Assembly (NCBI GenBank): GCA_963693285.1
Contig: OY848917.1
Span: 27,777,745 to 27,841,744 of the forward strand
DNA: 64,000 bases
DNA from: Xestospongia muta
Taxonomy: Eukaryota > Porifera > Demospongiae > Haplosclerida > Petrosiidae
Direction of reading: 5' to 3'
Below the pieces are notes generated by a model. That model was not told where the DNA came from and made no database searches. It worked only from the letters and a program-made list of their open reading frames with translations. Shown in pieces: positions 10,073-20,625 of the stretch (position 1 is the stretch's first letter; the number at the start of each line of letters is the position of its first letter). The translations under genes were made by a program, and so were the position numbers.

Positions 10073-12182
10073 CTATTTCTTGGAGATCTTGCAACATGAT
10101 TTACACTCCCAAACATCAGAAATTTTACCTGGAGTAACATGAACACAGGAACAGTGAAACCACTGCCCACACATATCACAAGAGATCATCATCTCGTCGT
10201 AGTCTTCAGGCATTTTACAGTAACAATATAGGTCAATGATGTGATGATGTCTCGAAGGTCGAGGTATACATTCCGGCTGGTTGTGCAATTCCTTTGGGAA
10301 CAGAGACAACTTTCTTCTTTCAAAACAATCAATTAGATGATCACACATTACTTCTTGATGAAAACTAGCACATTCAGGATTGTTTCCACAACACACTTCC
10401 ATTGCCATAGCAATAGAAAAGAGGCCACAGTCCCGGCTCCCTTCCTGCTGTTGTACAGACATTGTCTGTATTTTCAGAGAAGATTTTGAGGAATAGGAGT
10501 ATATTTGTGAAACTTGAAGAAGAGTGGGCTTGTTAAGTGTGTAGAATAATGCCAAACTGTCCATAATCTGGACAACTCCAGGTCTTTGGGAACATGTACA
10601 GATCCAGTGATTAGATCCTACAATAAAGAGTTTACATAAAGAATAATCCTTTATTCATTAAATATCAGGGTATTTAATTTTCATTGCACCTACATGTAGG
10701 CGCATGCACAAATGCTGGGTCAATATTTTCATGGATTATAAATCACCCATGAAAACAACAAAATTTAAAACCCCTCAAAATTTTCTATCCTTACAGTAAG
10801 TATGTAACAACTTGACAAGGTGAATTAATAGCAGTCCTTTGTATTACTACAACCAATAAGGATTATTACCAGACATAATTTTTTGCTGTGGAAATTTCTA
10901 AACACTTTTTTGTTCTGATAAGGTATTATTAACCTTGCTGCTTAACTTATTAACACACATCACTTTACCTGTGTGAAGTATCTGAACAGAGGGTATCCTA
11001 GGAACAACTTTAAACTTGAGACGATAACCCAACAATGTATTCTGAAAACCATGTATGTGTGGAAATTGTTGACTTAGAAGAGTGTGGGCACCATTGATCA
11101 CATTGTCGGAAACTTCAGAACCACTTTCAAGATGATTCTTGTCTGCTATATAAAGATTCAGATCTTTTATCCACCAGGAATCTGCTTTACCTGTAAACAA
11201 AAATGACATAATATACATGTACATGTAGCAGACATGGGGCAAGCACTTGAGTGCTTGTGCTTGAAAGCCCTTTAAGCAAGTGCTTTCAGGTGCTTTGATA
11301 CTTTTCTTAAGCATAAGCACTTGTGCTACTTTATATTAAAGTATTATATAATAAGCACAAAGGTCTGTACATGTACAGAGTGTTTTAGTAAGTTTTAGGC
11401 CCAAAAGTGCCAGGTTAGTGATAATACGTTTCAAAATGTTCATTTTGATTTAACAAGGTGATTATTAATGAATTTGCTTAATCAAAGCACTCCTGCTTGT
11501 GCTTAAAACAGTTATGTGGTGCTTGAATTTGTGCTTCAATTACTTCTATATTTTGTGCTTCAATTACTTCTATTAAGCACTTGAAAATGCTTGCCCCATG
11601 TCTGAGTTTGACACACCTTTCATATTTCTTCCAGTTTGGCAAGTCTCTAAAACTTCAACATCAACAGGCTCAGGGTCGAAGAACTCTATAATTACATGTA
11701 TGGTAATAAAGGTAAAGTAATCTCAATTTGACACACCTTTTTTTGGTTTGTCTTGGAAGTGCCATTTCTAAATCATCAGCCTCAGACTCGGACAACTCTA
11801 CTACAACTAAACAATAAAGGTACAGTAATTTCAATTTGACACACCTTTCTTCTTATTCTTGGTTTGTCTTGGAAGTGTCATTTCTAAATCATTAGCCTCA
11901 GACTCAGACAACTCTACTACAACTAAACAATAAAGGTACAGTAATTTTAATTTGACACACATTTTTTCTTATTCCTGGTTTGTCTTGGAAGTGCCATTTC
12001 TAAATCATCAGCCTCAGACTCGGAGACCCCTACTACAACTAAACAATAAAGGTACAGTAATTTTAATTTGACATACCTTTCTTCTTATTCCTTCCACTTC
12101 TCTTTGTTTGGGACTGTTCTCTTTTGGCTTTTGCCTTATCTTCTCTAACTCTTTTCCGCTCATCCTTTTGTAGAGCTTCCAT
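10073..12182 (-). CDS. Spliced Ulp1-like (C48) cysteine protease with C-terminal PHD finger, carried by the pogo-like element
   Basis: Exons inferred from GT-AG sites and phase: 12182-12077 (Met start, Lys/Arg-rich), 12038-11961, 11922-11845, 11806-11737 (frame-breaking, perhaps skipped), 11685-11617, 11190-10969, 10617-10073. The 11190 exon reads ADSWWIKDLNLYIADK and QQFPHIHGFQNTLL. Across the last splice, phase-consistent, comes NHWI with the candidate catalytic His, then VVQIMDSLALF (Asp) and QQQEGSRDCGLFSIA (Gln and Cys). This is the C48 peptidase triad order. The tail is a C4HC3 PHD finger: YCYCK, ISCDMCGQWFHCSC, WECKSC. C48 enzymes cleave SUMO or other ubiquitin-like modifiers; PHD fingers read histone tails. 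The role in transposition is unknown. Exact 5' exons are less certain. Confidence 0.78.
11229..11604. mobile_element. Small inverted-repeat element (MITE), hAT-like ends, in an intron of the Ulp1-PHD gene
   Basis: The ends pair as CAGACATGGGGCAAGCA on the left and its reverse complement on the right. The interior is rich in AAGCACTTG-type repeats in both orientations. No coding sequence. CAG...GGGGCAAG termini resemble hAT elements, but I see no clear 8-bp target duplication. It lies immediately after the donor at 11616. Confidence 0.6.
11737..12077 (-). repeat. Tandemly duplicated mini-exons (about 115-bp units)
   Basis: Three near-identical units plus one diverged unit each contain an acceptor TTTAG, a short exon and a donor GTGTGTC. 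Exons at 12038-11961 and 11922-11845 are 78 nt and phase-preserving; the one at 11806-11737 is 70 nt because 8 nt are missing near its 3' end. Each encodes VVELSESEADDLE-like sequence (VVGVSESEADDLE in the first), a hydrophobic run followed by Ser and acidic residues, like a SUMO-interacting motif. A diverged relative is the exon 11685-11617. Confidence 0.75.
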
Positions 12183-12239
12183 TTCTTCCTATCTCTGTCA
12201 TTCTACAGAAATTGGAGATGATGACGGCTGGTAAGAACT

Positions 12240-12437
12240 TTTCCTGCAGATTTTGTAGTGGCTTTACTTGGCAGTAAAAATGCAGAAACTAAAAAATTGC
12301 CAATAGTTGATGCAGATCAAGTTGGTAACGAACCTTCTCAAAAAGATCTCTCGTGTAAGTCTGGATCAGACAACGACCTTTCCAAGACCATAGATCTATC
12401 TGAACTAAGAAACGTTCCATTGCTGAAGAGCTCATGA
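12240..12437 (+). other. Plus-strand open segment inside the pogo-like element, unassigned
   Basis: A frame of about 65 codons (DFVVALLGSKNAETKKLP ... SELRNVPLLKSS then TGA) is open opposite to the two genes of the element and preceded by CCTGCAG. Composition looks protein-like (Asp/Ser/Lys-rich, no low-complexity run), but no family is recognised and no start or partner exon is evident. It could be the last exon of a third, antisense gene, or chance. Confidence 0.3.
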
Positions 12438-12461
12438 TCATCCATTGACCGACGTGGAGTA

Positions 12462-13832
12462 CTAGTAACAGCTTGACAATGGGACTGAACGTCCAAGAGC
12501 AGGGCTATATAATGGAATGTAAGCTAGGCCTGTTTTTTGAGCAAGAGCTTCGGGTTTGAATAGAGCAAAGTCTTCATTATCATTTGGCTCCAACACATGT
12601 GCTTTAGTAACTGACCGATCAAGTGGGTACACTCCAGTGACTCTAAAACTTGATACGATGTTTTCTATTGAAAAAGCTTTCGACCAAGCCTGAGAGAAAA
12701 GTTGACAAAAGTCATACTGAGATACTGTCTTTCCAGGGTTTTTAGCAATGAATTGGTGACAAATCTGTCTCCATGATACTTTTAATGGTGCAAAGCATCC
12801 TTTGTCCAGTGGCTGCATCACATGTGTTGTATGAGGTGGGAGGGTGAAAATGATAACTTGATTTTGAGCAGCCATGTTGATAGTATCAGGACAATAATGA
12901 GTAGAGTGCCCATCCAGAAGTAGAAGCAGTGGGCGAACTTGTGGGGCATATAGTAGGAAATGCTTTGTGAACCAATGGAAAAAGAGATCCCTTGACATCC
13001 ACCCACTGTCAGACAGGCCGTAGAGTGTCCCAGGGATTTCTCCTCTAGTTAACTCCTGACTTAAAGATTTTCTGTTAAAAATGATGAAGGGAGGTATAAC
13101 GTAACCAGCTGCACACGAGCAAGCCAAAACAGTTATTTGTGCTTTAGTATTTCCAGTTATGTGGCTAGGATTTCTAGAACCAATCTTGTCCACTATCTTT
13201 AAACATTTTGGGCTAAGTGGAAGCTCAGTTTCGTCGCAGTTGAAAATGCGAGAAGGATCATCAAGTATGCCATTGGTTTCTAAAGTTTCTTCAAGCATAT
13301 CAAAGTAACGATTGAGTACATCTGGATTGGTTGCAATTGCCCTTCGGAGTTCCATAAGATAACGTACAGCCATCTTCAGAGTTAATTTGGGATGTCTTCC
13401 CAGAAATCTCTCCCACCATCCATTTGATAGTGTTGTTTCAATTCCCTTTCCCTCAACAATTCTTTGAACTAAAGCCAGTACTTGTTTCTTGGTATGCGGG
13501 TACCCAATCTTAGCAGTTTGGATTAAAAAACTCGCTAATATCTCTTCTTCTTCAAAACTTAAATAAGGGGTTGGACCTGATCTTGCCTTACAATCAACTT
13601 TGCCACTCACTCTATCATGGAGTGAAGATTTTGGGACTGAGAAGATTTCACAAGCTTGTCTGATTGGCATTCCCAACTCGACTTCCTTAACTGCTTTTTC
13701 AATACTCTCGCTGTTCCATCTCCTGTATGTAGTACCACGCCGTGGCAAAGAGCAGGATGAGGTTTCATTACTCGAAGTAGATCTATGCGCGGCTTTTACG
13801 ACTCTTCTTGAAATGGGTGGGTGAGAATACAT
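12462..13832 (-). CDS. pogo/Tigger-type DDD transposase
   Basis: An uninterrupted 456-residue frame. Residues about 37-78 form a Psq-type helix-turn-helix (RWNSESIEKAV, MPIRQACEIFSVPKSSLHDR). Residues about 93-155 resemble the CENP-B/Tc5 DNA-binding domain (LSNGWWERFLGRHPKL). The DDE_1 catalytic core follows: Asp200 in IFNCDETELPLSPK, Asp307 in LLLLLDGHSTHY, and Asp343 in LPPHTTHVMQPLDKGCFAPLK, a D-D-35-D spacing. The length fits the family. It cuts and pastes the element by recognising its inverted repeats in the nucleus. A downstream Met at 13006 is an internal shadow. All key residues seem intact, so it may be active. Confidence 0.93.
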   Translation of the reverse strand: MYSHPPISRRVVKAAHRSTSSNETSSCSLPRRGTTYRRWNSESIEKAVKEVELGMPIRQACEIFSVPKSSLHDRVSGKVDCKARSGPTPYLSFEEEEILASFLIQTAKIGYPHTKKQVLALVQRIVEGKGIETTLSNGWWERFLGRHPKLTLKMAVRYLMELRRAIATNPDVLNRYFDMLEETLETNGILDDPSRIFNCDETELPLSPKCLKIVDKIGSRNPSHITGNTKAQITVLACSCAAGYVIPPFIIFNRKSLSQELTRGEIPGTLYGLSDSGWMSRDLFFHWFTKHFLLYAPQVRPLLLLLDGHSTHYCPDTINMAAQNQVIIFTLPPHTTHVMQPLDKGCFAPLKVSWRQICHQFIAKNPGKTVSQYDFCQLFSQAWSKAFSIENIVSSFRVTGVYPLDRSVTKAHVLEPNDNEDFALFKPEALAQKTGLAYIPLYSPALGRSVPLSSCY

Positions 13833-13924
13833 CTAGATCTGTAAATAAAGAAAAACAAGTCAACCAGACTGAACCAGTCAACCAGGCTACAGGCTACCTT
13901 AAATTGTATGAGTTTCTATCTTCC

Positions 13925-14315
13925 ACGTGCATCCGAATACTGGTCACGTGACCCACTTGCACTCTCACACTTGTAATCGCGGTCATACAAGAAGTGCAGG
14001 GCTCCGGCTTGGAGGTTTGAAAGAGGAATCATTGATGAACTAGAATCTCACGTTTCATTGCTTGTCTTCAATTCCCAGCTATTTCCCAGGTAGATGTCCG
14101 AACACTGGTTCAACTGTACGAAAACCGCGGTATTCGTACAATGTTGATCTTCCAGCTGCAGCACTTGTATACTGTATTTTTGCAAGCTAATATTTAGTAC
14201 ACAAGTAGTACAGGTAAGCACCTACCAGTGTCTGCAGAATCAGCTTTATAGCATTCACCATTTAGTAGATATAAACTTCCGAAAATCGGTCCGTACGACT
14301 ATTGGTCTGTTACTC
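13925..14315 (-). repeat. Right terminal inverted repeat of pogo-like element
   Basis: Reverse complement of the left repeat, ending GGTCTGTTACTC before a TA. It lies upstream of the transposase start, so it probably contains its promoter. Confidence 0.88.
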
Positions 14316-14901
14316 TAATTGAATGAAACATAAAACATCACTTGTCACATGGAACAATTAATGGCTATGGAACAAATAGTCAAACTCGCCTGGTGAAAGT
14401 TATTCAGGAATTTTTGACACAAAAGACAACACAGCAAATGTTTTAGTAAGTTTATTGGTACAGTTTGGTTACCATTTATCATATACAACAGTAACATTAT
14501 GTGTAATAGATAGAAGCTTTTAATAAATGCTATAATGTAGGAACCAATTTGTACAATAAAACGATATTTTCTCAAATAATAAAAAGATAAACAGCACATT
14601 AGGGTTGCACTAATATTAACAATAACATTGTCCAAATGAAAGTCCATTTGATGAGCTATGGAAGAAGACAAAAACACAGTAGCCAGTCCCATCCACAGTG
14701 TTAAAAGTGGATACCAGAATGGATCAAATAAGTAAAGTATAATAATATGTAAAGTAACCAAGTGAGTCCAAAAGTTTCCACAGTCATTACAAAAAACATA
14801 CTTAATACACTGCGAGATAGAGATATCTGTTGTTGGTAACCACTAATGATGTATGGCTCACTGAGAACATTGGCAACTTTATCTCTGGTTACTTAATCCA
14901 T
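14316..14901 (-). pseudogene. PAQR relic r2, 5' part
   Basis: Continues the relic split at 9607. It has decayed PAQR helices (DPFWYPLLTLWMGLATVFL, SSSIAHQ, TLMCCLSFYYLRKYRF) with deletions and frameshifts. The start-like ATG at 14901 is followed one codon later by TAA. Confidence 0.78.
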
Positions 14902-15369
14902 GTTGTTTATAATTTAATATCCTAACACCTTACATAACTAAAGGAAGATATTATCATGTGTTATTGCCAGTCTGTCTCTTATTACTGTCTTAAGGAAAGT
15001 AATATTAGCTTGTACAGGTGTCAAATTTATTAAGAAGAACAGTTACTAGATAATAAAGAAGTGTAAAGGTTAATCCATTAATAGTATAACTAATAGAACT
15101 ATAAGCATTGACATGACCATAGATTATTTCAATGTTTTATATAAAAGTTGAAAGTCATGTCCAATATAATATAGTATTTGAAGTCTGTTCTATCAATTAG
15201 CTTTTGTTATAGCTTATTTACAATTTATGTGCAATTAACATTGGTAATAGTGTAATCACAGACTACACATTATGATTTGTTTATAATGATATCACACATT
15301 TTTATTCAAATGAAAATTTAAATTAATTGGTGAATTGCTTTATGAATAAAATTGAATAATTACAATCTG
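14902..15369. other. Array spacer, no gene
   Basis: Repeated intergenic sequence between a relic and the 3' end of P3, also present at 17514-17982 and in diverged form at 2153-2634. Only AT-rich sequence is seen. Confidence 0.6.
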
Positions 15370-16338
15370 TTAATTGATTTTATTAATTTGAAATTCATCA
15401 GAAAGATAAAGATGGACTAATATTGCTATAATTGAAAGTCCAATAAAGAAAAATACAAAGAATGGAATAAATGTACTGTTAAAACTGCCCACATAATTAT
15501 CATTGTAAGTAAGAGTAGAATAGTATAGTTGTGCATCCAATTGAACAGTATATAATTGAATGAAACATAACACAACATTTGTCACATGGAACAATTGATG
15601 GCTATGGAAGAAATAGTCAAACTTGCCTGGTGAAAATCGTTCAGGGATTTTTGATGCAAAAAAGAACACCATTATGAATGTCAAACAATATATCAACAAA
15701 TGGGTTGGTAAATTCACTGGTACAGTTTGGTTACCATTTATCATATACAACAGCAGCTTAAAATGAAATGGAAAGAAGCTTACTATAAATGGTATAATGT
15801 GTGAACCAATTAGTACAATAAAATGATACCTTCGCAAATAAAAATGAGATAAACAACACAATAAGGTTGCACTTAGATTAACGATAACATTTGTCCAGAT
15901 GAAAGTCCATTTATAATCCAATATAGATTCTCCTAATGGTCGCTCGTAGAAATAGTATGCTATGCTGCCACCCATGACAAAACTACTGATACCATGATAA
16001 TCAATGATAAAGCATACGTTGTGATACAATTTGGATTTACATCCAAATAAATGAGCTATGGAAGAAGTCAAAAACATGGTAGCCTGTCCCAACCACATTG
16101 TTAAGAGTGGATACCAGAATGGATCAGATAAGTCAAGTCTACATGAAATATAAGGTAACCACACTATCCACAACAGAAATGGAATGAAATGAGTCCAAAA
16201 GTTTCCACAGTCATTATGTACAACAAAAGCATACTTGATACACTGCCAGATAGAGATATCTGTTTGTCGATATCCATTAATGATGTATGGCACCCTAACA
16301 AATTGTGAAACTTTGCTTCGAGTTACCAAGTGCTGCAT
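15370..16338 (-). CDS. PAQR / membrane progestin receptor-like protein, copy P3
   Basis: Intact single-exon frame of 322 residues. It carries all PAQR landmarks (PYIINGYRQTD, FWTHFIPFLLW, SSIAHLFGCKSK, IDYHGISSFVMGG, IPERFSPGKFDYF then HSHQLFHV), including the three His and one Asp of the family's zinc site. It is somewhat diverged from the others in the N-terminus (SQFVRVPYI in place of SPFFREPYI) and in helix 5. The ATG follows the same upstream block as other copies. It is the right-hand neighbour of the pogo insertion. Confidence 0.9.
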   Translation of the reverse strand: MQHLVTRSKVSQFVRVPYIINGYRQTDISIWQCIKYAFVVHNDCGNFWTHFIPFLLWIVWLPYISCRLDLSDPFWYPLLTMWLGQATMFLTSSIAHLFGCKSKLYHNVCFIIDYHGISSFVMGGSIAYYFYERPLGESILDYKWTFIWTNVIVNLSATLLCCLSHFYLRRYHFIVLIGSHIIPFIVSFFPFHFKLLLYMINGNQTVPVNLPTHLLIYCLTFIMVFFFASKIPERFSPGKFDYFFHSHQLFHVTNVVLCFIQLYTVQLDAQLYYSTLTYNDNYVGSFNSTFIPFFVFFFIGLSIIAILVHLYLSDEFQINKIN

Positions 16339-16933
16339 GTTTATTTAGAAAGGATCTTCTATTGACAGATCTGCTAAAGTTGCTACTGAAGGATATACTG
16401 TTAACACCTATTGCTATAAATCCAATTAAAATGACATGTATTTAACCAAGAAGGAAGTACTATGTGTTATATTTTACAGGTTTATTATATTTGATAAGGA
16501 AGAGAAATCAACACATGATGTATTGGTACACCAGTCACTACAGATCAATAAATAAATATGACAAAAGTCATGTGTTCACAAGAGCATTTATTAAGTTCTC
16601 AACTAAATTAAGATAAATGCCACAAAGTATTGTCGGTTTACATGTTGTACAAACACTTTCAATTATACATGTAATATGATCTACATGTATGTACATGAAC
16701 TACATAAAGATAGATAATATATATATAAATAACATTAGGACAGTAAACTGTAAACATTCAATAACGTATTATTATAGTTATAATGCTTTTCCCATAAATT
16801 AAGTTCTCAACTACAATAAGATAACTGCCACAAAGTATCGTCAGTTTACATGTTGTACAAAAACTTTTAATTATACATGTGGTATGATCTACATGTATGT
16901 ACATGAACTACATGATAGATAAATAATATATAC
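16339..16933. other. Array spacer upstream of P3, no gene
   Basis: Contains the conserved PAQR 5' block (16339-16500) and then TA-rich sequence with a near-repeat of AGTATTGTCGGTTTACATGT (at 16620 and again at 16835). No gene is seen. Confidence 0.55.
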
Positions 16934-17513
16934 AATCCTATGGAATTTAAAACAACACTTGTCACATGGAACAATTAATGGCTATGGAACAAATGGTCAA
17001 ACTCGCCTAGTGAAAATCATTCAGGAATTTTTGACACAAAAGATAACACAGCAAATGGTTTGGTAAGTTCATTGGTACAGTTTGGTTACCATTTATCATA
17101 TACAACAGTGACATTATGTGTAATAGATAGAAGCTTTTAATAAATGTTATAATGTAGGAACCAATTTGTACAACAAAACGATACTTTCTCAAATAAAAAG
17201 ATAAACAGCACATTAGGTTGCACTAATATACATTTGTCCAAATGAAAGTCCATTTAATGAGCTATGGAAGAAGATAAAAACACAGTAGCTGGTCTCATCC
17301 ACAGTGTCAAAAGTGGATACCAGAACGGATCAAATAAGTAAAGTATAATAATATATAAGGTAACCAAGTGAGTCCAAAAGTTTCCACAGTCATTATGTAT
17401 TACAAAAACATACTTAATACACTGTGAGAATGAGATATCTGTTGTTGGTAACCGCTAATGATGTATGGCTCACTGAGAACATTGGCAACTTTATCTCTGG
17501 TTACTTAATCCAT
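16934..17513 (-). pseudogene. PAQR relic r3
   Basis: A decayed copy close to relic r2: residual CLSFYLRKYRFVVQIGSYII and the QTVPMNLPNH region. Deletions remove the SSIAHLF helix, and TAA stands at codon 3. It lies between P3 and P4, so each array unit has one gene and one relic. Confidence 0.75.
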
Positions 17514-17982
17514 GTTGTTTATAATTTAATATCCTAACACCTTACATAACTAAAGGAAGATATTATCATGTGTTATTACCAGTCTGTCTCTTATTACTGT
17601 CTTAAGGAAAGTAATATTAGCTTGTACAGGTGTCAAATTTATTAAGAAGAACAGTTACTAGATAATAAAGAAGTGTAAAGGTTAATCCATTAATAGTATA
17701 ACTAATAGAACTATAAGCATTGACATAACCATACATTATTCCGATGTTTTATATAAAAGTTGATAGTCATGTCCAATATAATATAGTATTTGAAATCTGT
17801 TCTATCAATTAACTTTTGTTATAGCTTATTTACAATTTATGTGCAGTTAACATTAGTAATAATGTAATCACAGACTACACATTATGATTTGTTTAGATTG
17901 ATATTACACATTTTTTATTCAAATGAAAATAAAAATTAATTGGTGAATTGCTTTATGTATAAAATTGAATAATTACAATCTG

Positions 17983-18951
17983 TTAATTGATTTTATTAAT
18001 TTTAAATTCATCAGAAAGATAAAGATGGACTATTATTGCTATAATTAAAAGTCCAATAAAGAAAAATATAAAGAATGGAAAAAATGTACTGTTAAAACTG
18101 CCCACATAATAATCACTGTAAGTAAGAGTAGAATAGTATAGTTGTGCATCCAATTGAATAGTATATAATTGAATGAAACATAACACAACACTTGTCACAT
18201 GGAACAATTGATGGCTATGAAAAAAGTAGTCAAACTTGCCTGGTGAAAATCGTTCAGGAATTCTTGACACAAAAAAGAACACCATTGTGAGTGTCAAAAA
18301 ATATATCAACAAATGGGTTGGTATATTCAATGGTACAGTTTCATTACCATTTATCATATACAACAGCAACTTAGAGTAAAAAGGAAAAAAGCTTACCATA
18401 TATTGTATAATGTATGAACTAATTTGTACAATAAAACGATACTTTTGCAAAGAAAAAAAAGACAAACAACACATTAGGGTTGCACTTAGATTAACAATAA
18501 CATTTGTCCAGATGAAAGTCCATTTATAATCCAATATAGATTCTTCTAATGGTCGCTCGTAAAAGTAGCATGCTAAGCTGCCACCCATCATATTACTACT
18601 GATACCATGATAATCAATGATAAAGCATATTTTGCGATACAATTTGGATTTACATCCAAATAAATGAGCTATGGAAGAAGTCAAAAATGTAATAACATGT
18701 CCCAACCACAGTGTTAAGAGTGGATACCAGAATGGATCAGATAAGTCAAGTTTACATGACGTATAAGGTAACCACACTATCCACAACAGAAATGGAATGA
18801 AATGAGTCCAAAAGTTTCCACAGTCATTATGTACAACAAAAGCATACTTGATACACTGCCAGATAGAGATATCTGTTGGTCGGTATCCATTAATGATGTA
18901 TGGCTCCCTAAAAAATGGTGAAACTTTGCTTCGAGTTACCAAGTGCTGCAT
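17983..18951 (-). CDS. PAQR / membrane progestin receptor-like protein, copy P4
   Basis: Intact 322-residue PAQR frame. It is distinguished by RPTD in place of RQTD after the NGY motif, by GHVITFL in helix 2 where sisters have GQATMFL, and by SFFSLQKYRFIVQISSYIIQYMV in helix 4. Zinc-site residues and the IPERFSPGKFDYFFHSHQLF block are kept. Start codon context matches P1 and P3. Expected at the plasma membrane or an internal membrane. Confidence 0.9.
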   Translation of the reverse strand: MQHLVTRSKVSPFFREPYIINGYRPTDISIWQCIKYAFVVHNDCGNFWTHFIPFLLWIVWLPYTSCKLDLSDPFWYPLLTLWLGHVITFLTSSIAHLFGCKSKLYRKICFIIDYHGISSNMMGGSLACYFYERPLEESILDYKWTFIWTNVIVNLSATLMCCLSFFSLQKYRFIVQISSYIIQYMVSFFPFYSKLLLYMINGNETVPLNIPTHLLIYFLTLTMVFFFVSRIPERFSPGKFDYFFHSHQLFHVTSVVLCFIQLYTIQLDAQLYYSTLTYSDYYVGSFNSTFFPFFIFFFIGLLIIAIIVHLYLSDEFKINKIN

Positions 18952-19719
18952 CTTTATTTAGTAAGGATCTTCTATTGACAGATCTGCTAAAGGTGCTACT
19001 GAAGGATATACTGTTAACACCTATTGCTATAAATCCAATTAAAATGACATGTATTTAACCAGGAAGGAAGTATTATGTGTTATATTTTACAGGTCTATTA
19101 TATTTGATAAGGAAGAGAAATCAACACATGATGTTTGGTACACCTATCACTACAGATCAAAAAATAAATATGACAAAAGTCATGTCTTCACAAGAGCATA
19201 AATTTAGTTCTCAACTACAATAAAATAAATGCCGCGTGGTATTGTCGGTTTACATGTTGTACAAACATTTTCAATTATACATGTGGCTGATCTACATGTA
19301 TGTACATGAACTACATAAAGATAGATAATGTATATATAATAAACATAAGGTCAGTAAACTGTAAACATTCAATAACGTATTATATAGTTATAATGCTTTT
19401 CCCATTTTAATAAAGTTGTCAAAACAGTAGTATACTAATGATACTACTTGGTAAACAATATCAGTAATGTAGCTTATAGAGTTGAATGAATGGTAACTTA
19501 GAACTAGAAGTACAAGATCTGCTAATAAAAGATGGCCATCTACTCACAATTATTCTATAATGATTAGTATATGAAATCTGTGAAAAAAATACTAGCTGTC
19601 CAATTCATTTGGTGATAATTGGAAGTAAGCTTGTACAAGTAATTATTTAAGTGGAAACTTAAGGTCAATTATGATTATTTTCAGACCTAATTTAAAACAT
19701 TAATATAAATATTAACATA
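18952..19719. other. Array spacer upstream of P4, no gene
   Basis: Conserved 5' block followed by spacer also found at 1385-1718, 27490-27800, 30110-30430 and 32770-33100. Nothing coding is seen. Confidence 0.6.
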
Positions 19720-20144
19720 ATCTTATGTAATCTTATCATCTTCATTTAAAAAATAAATTACAACATCCATACTCAGAAGTCCAGGAAAGAAAAATATAGA
19801 GAATTTGAAAAATGTACTGTTAAAACTATCCACATAAAAATCACTATAAGTAAGAATGGAATAGAATAGTTGGAAATCCAATTGAACAGTATATAATTCA
19901 TTGGAATTTAACACAACATTTGTCACATGGAACAATTGATGGCTATGGAATAAATTGTCAAACTTGCCGTGTGAGAATTGTTTGGGAATTTTTTACACAA
20001 ATCAGAATATGGCAATGAGTATCACAAAAATAACAGCACATGCTTGATACACTGCCAGACAGAGATATCTTTTTTTCAGTAACTGTTAATGATATATGGC
20101 TCCCTGAAGACTATGGCAACTTTATCTCTGGTTACTAAATCCAT
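19720..20144 (-). pseudogene. PAQR relic r4
   Basis: Same internally deleted relic type as r1, with NSNELYTVQLDFQLF and a C-terminal FLNEDDKIT tail. Stops lie before the IPERFS-like segment. Confidence 0.72.
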
Positions 20145-20625
20145 ATTGTTTATCATCTAATAATCCAACACCTTTAATAACTAAAGGAAGATGTTATCAT
20201 GTGTGATATGTCAGTCAGCAATTTATTCTTCTCATAAGAAAAGTGTACAGGTGTCAAATTTATTAAGAAAAATAATACTCAGTTACTGGATAATAAAGAA
20301 GTTAAAAGAATAATCCATTAATAGTATAATGGATTAGAACTCTTAAAATTGTCATGACCATACATTATTTCAATGTTTTCTATAAAAGTTGATAGTCATG
20401 TCCAATATAGTATTTATATAATTAAAGTCTGTTCTATCAATTAACTGTTTGTTATAGCTCCTTGACAATTTATGCACAGTTAACATTGGTAAAAAAAGTA
20501 AACTCAGATTACTCATTATGTTTTTCTTAATGACATCCTAGTGATATTATACATTTTTGAGACAAATAAAAATGAAAATTAATTTAAGAAATATTTTATG
20601 AATAAAATTGAATAATTACAATCTG

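Larger units (their letters stand above)
9608..14315. mobile_element. pogo/Tigger-type DNA transposon with about 390-bp inverted repeats
   Basis: The ends are perfect inverted repeats, starting GAGTAACAGACCAATAGTCG on the left and ending with the reverse complement on the right; homology continues for about 390 bp per side (9608-9998 and 13925-14315). A TA dinucleotide flanks each end (9606-9607, 14316-14317). The paralogous empty site near 25795 has a single TA, so the target duplication is TA, as expected for the Tc1/mariner-pogo group. It encodes a DDD transposase (13832-12462) and a spliced Ulp1-PHD gene (12182-10073), both on the minus strand. The near-identical repeats and intact transposase suggest recent insertion, after the array duplication. 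Confidence 0.92.

Noticed and set aside
12818..13006. Alternative frame inside the pogo transposase
   Set aside because: Overlaps the well-supported DDD transposase in another frame; no independent evidence.
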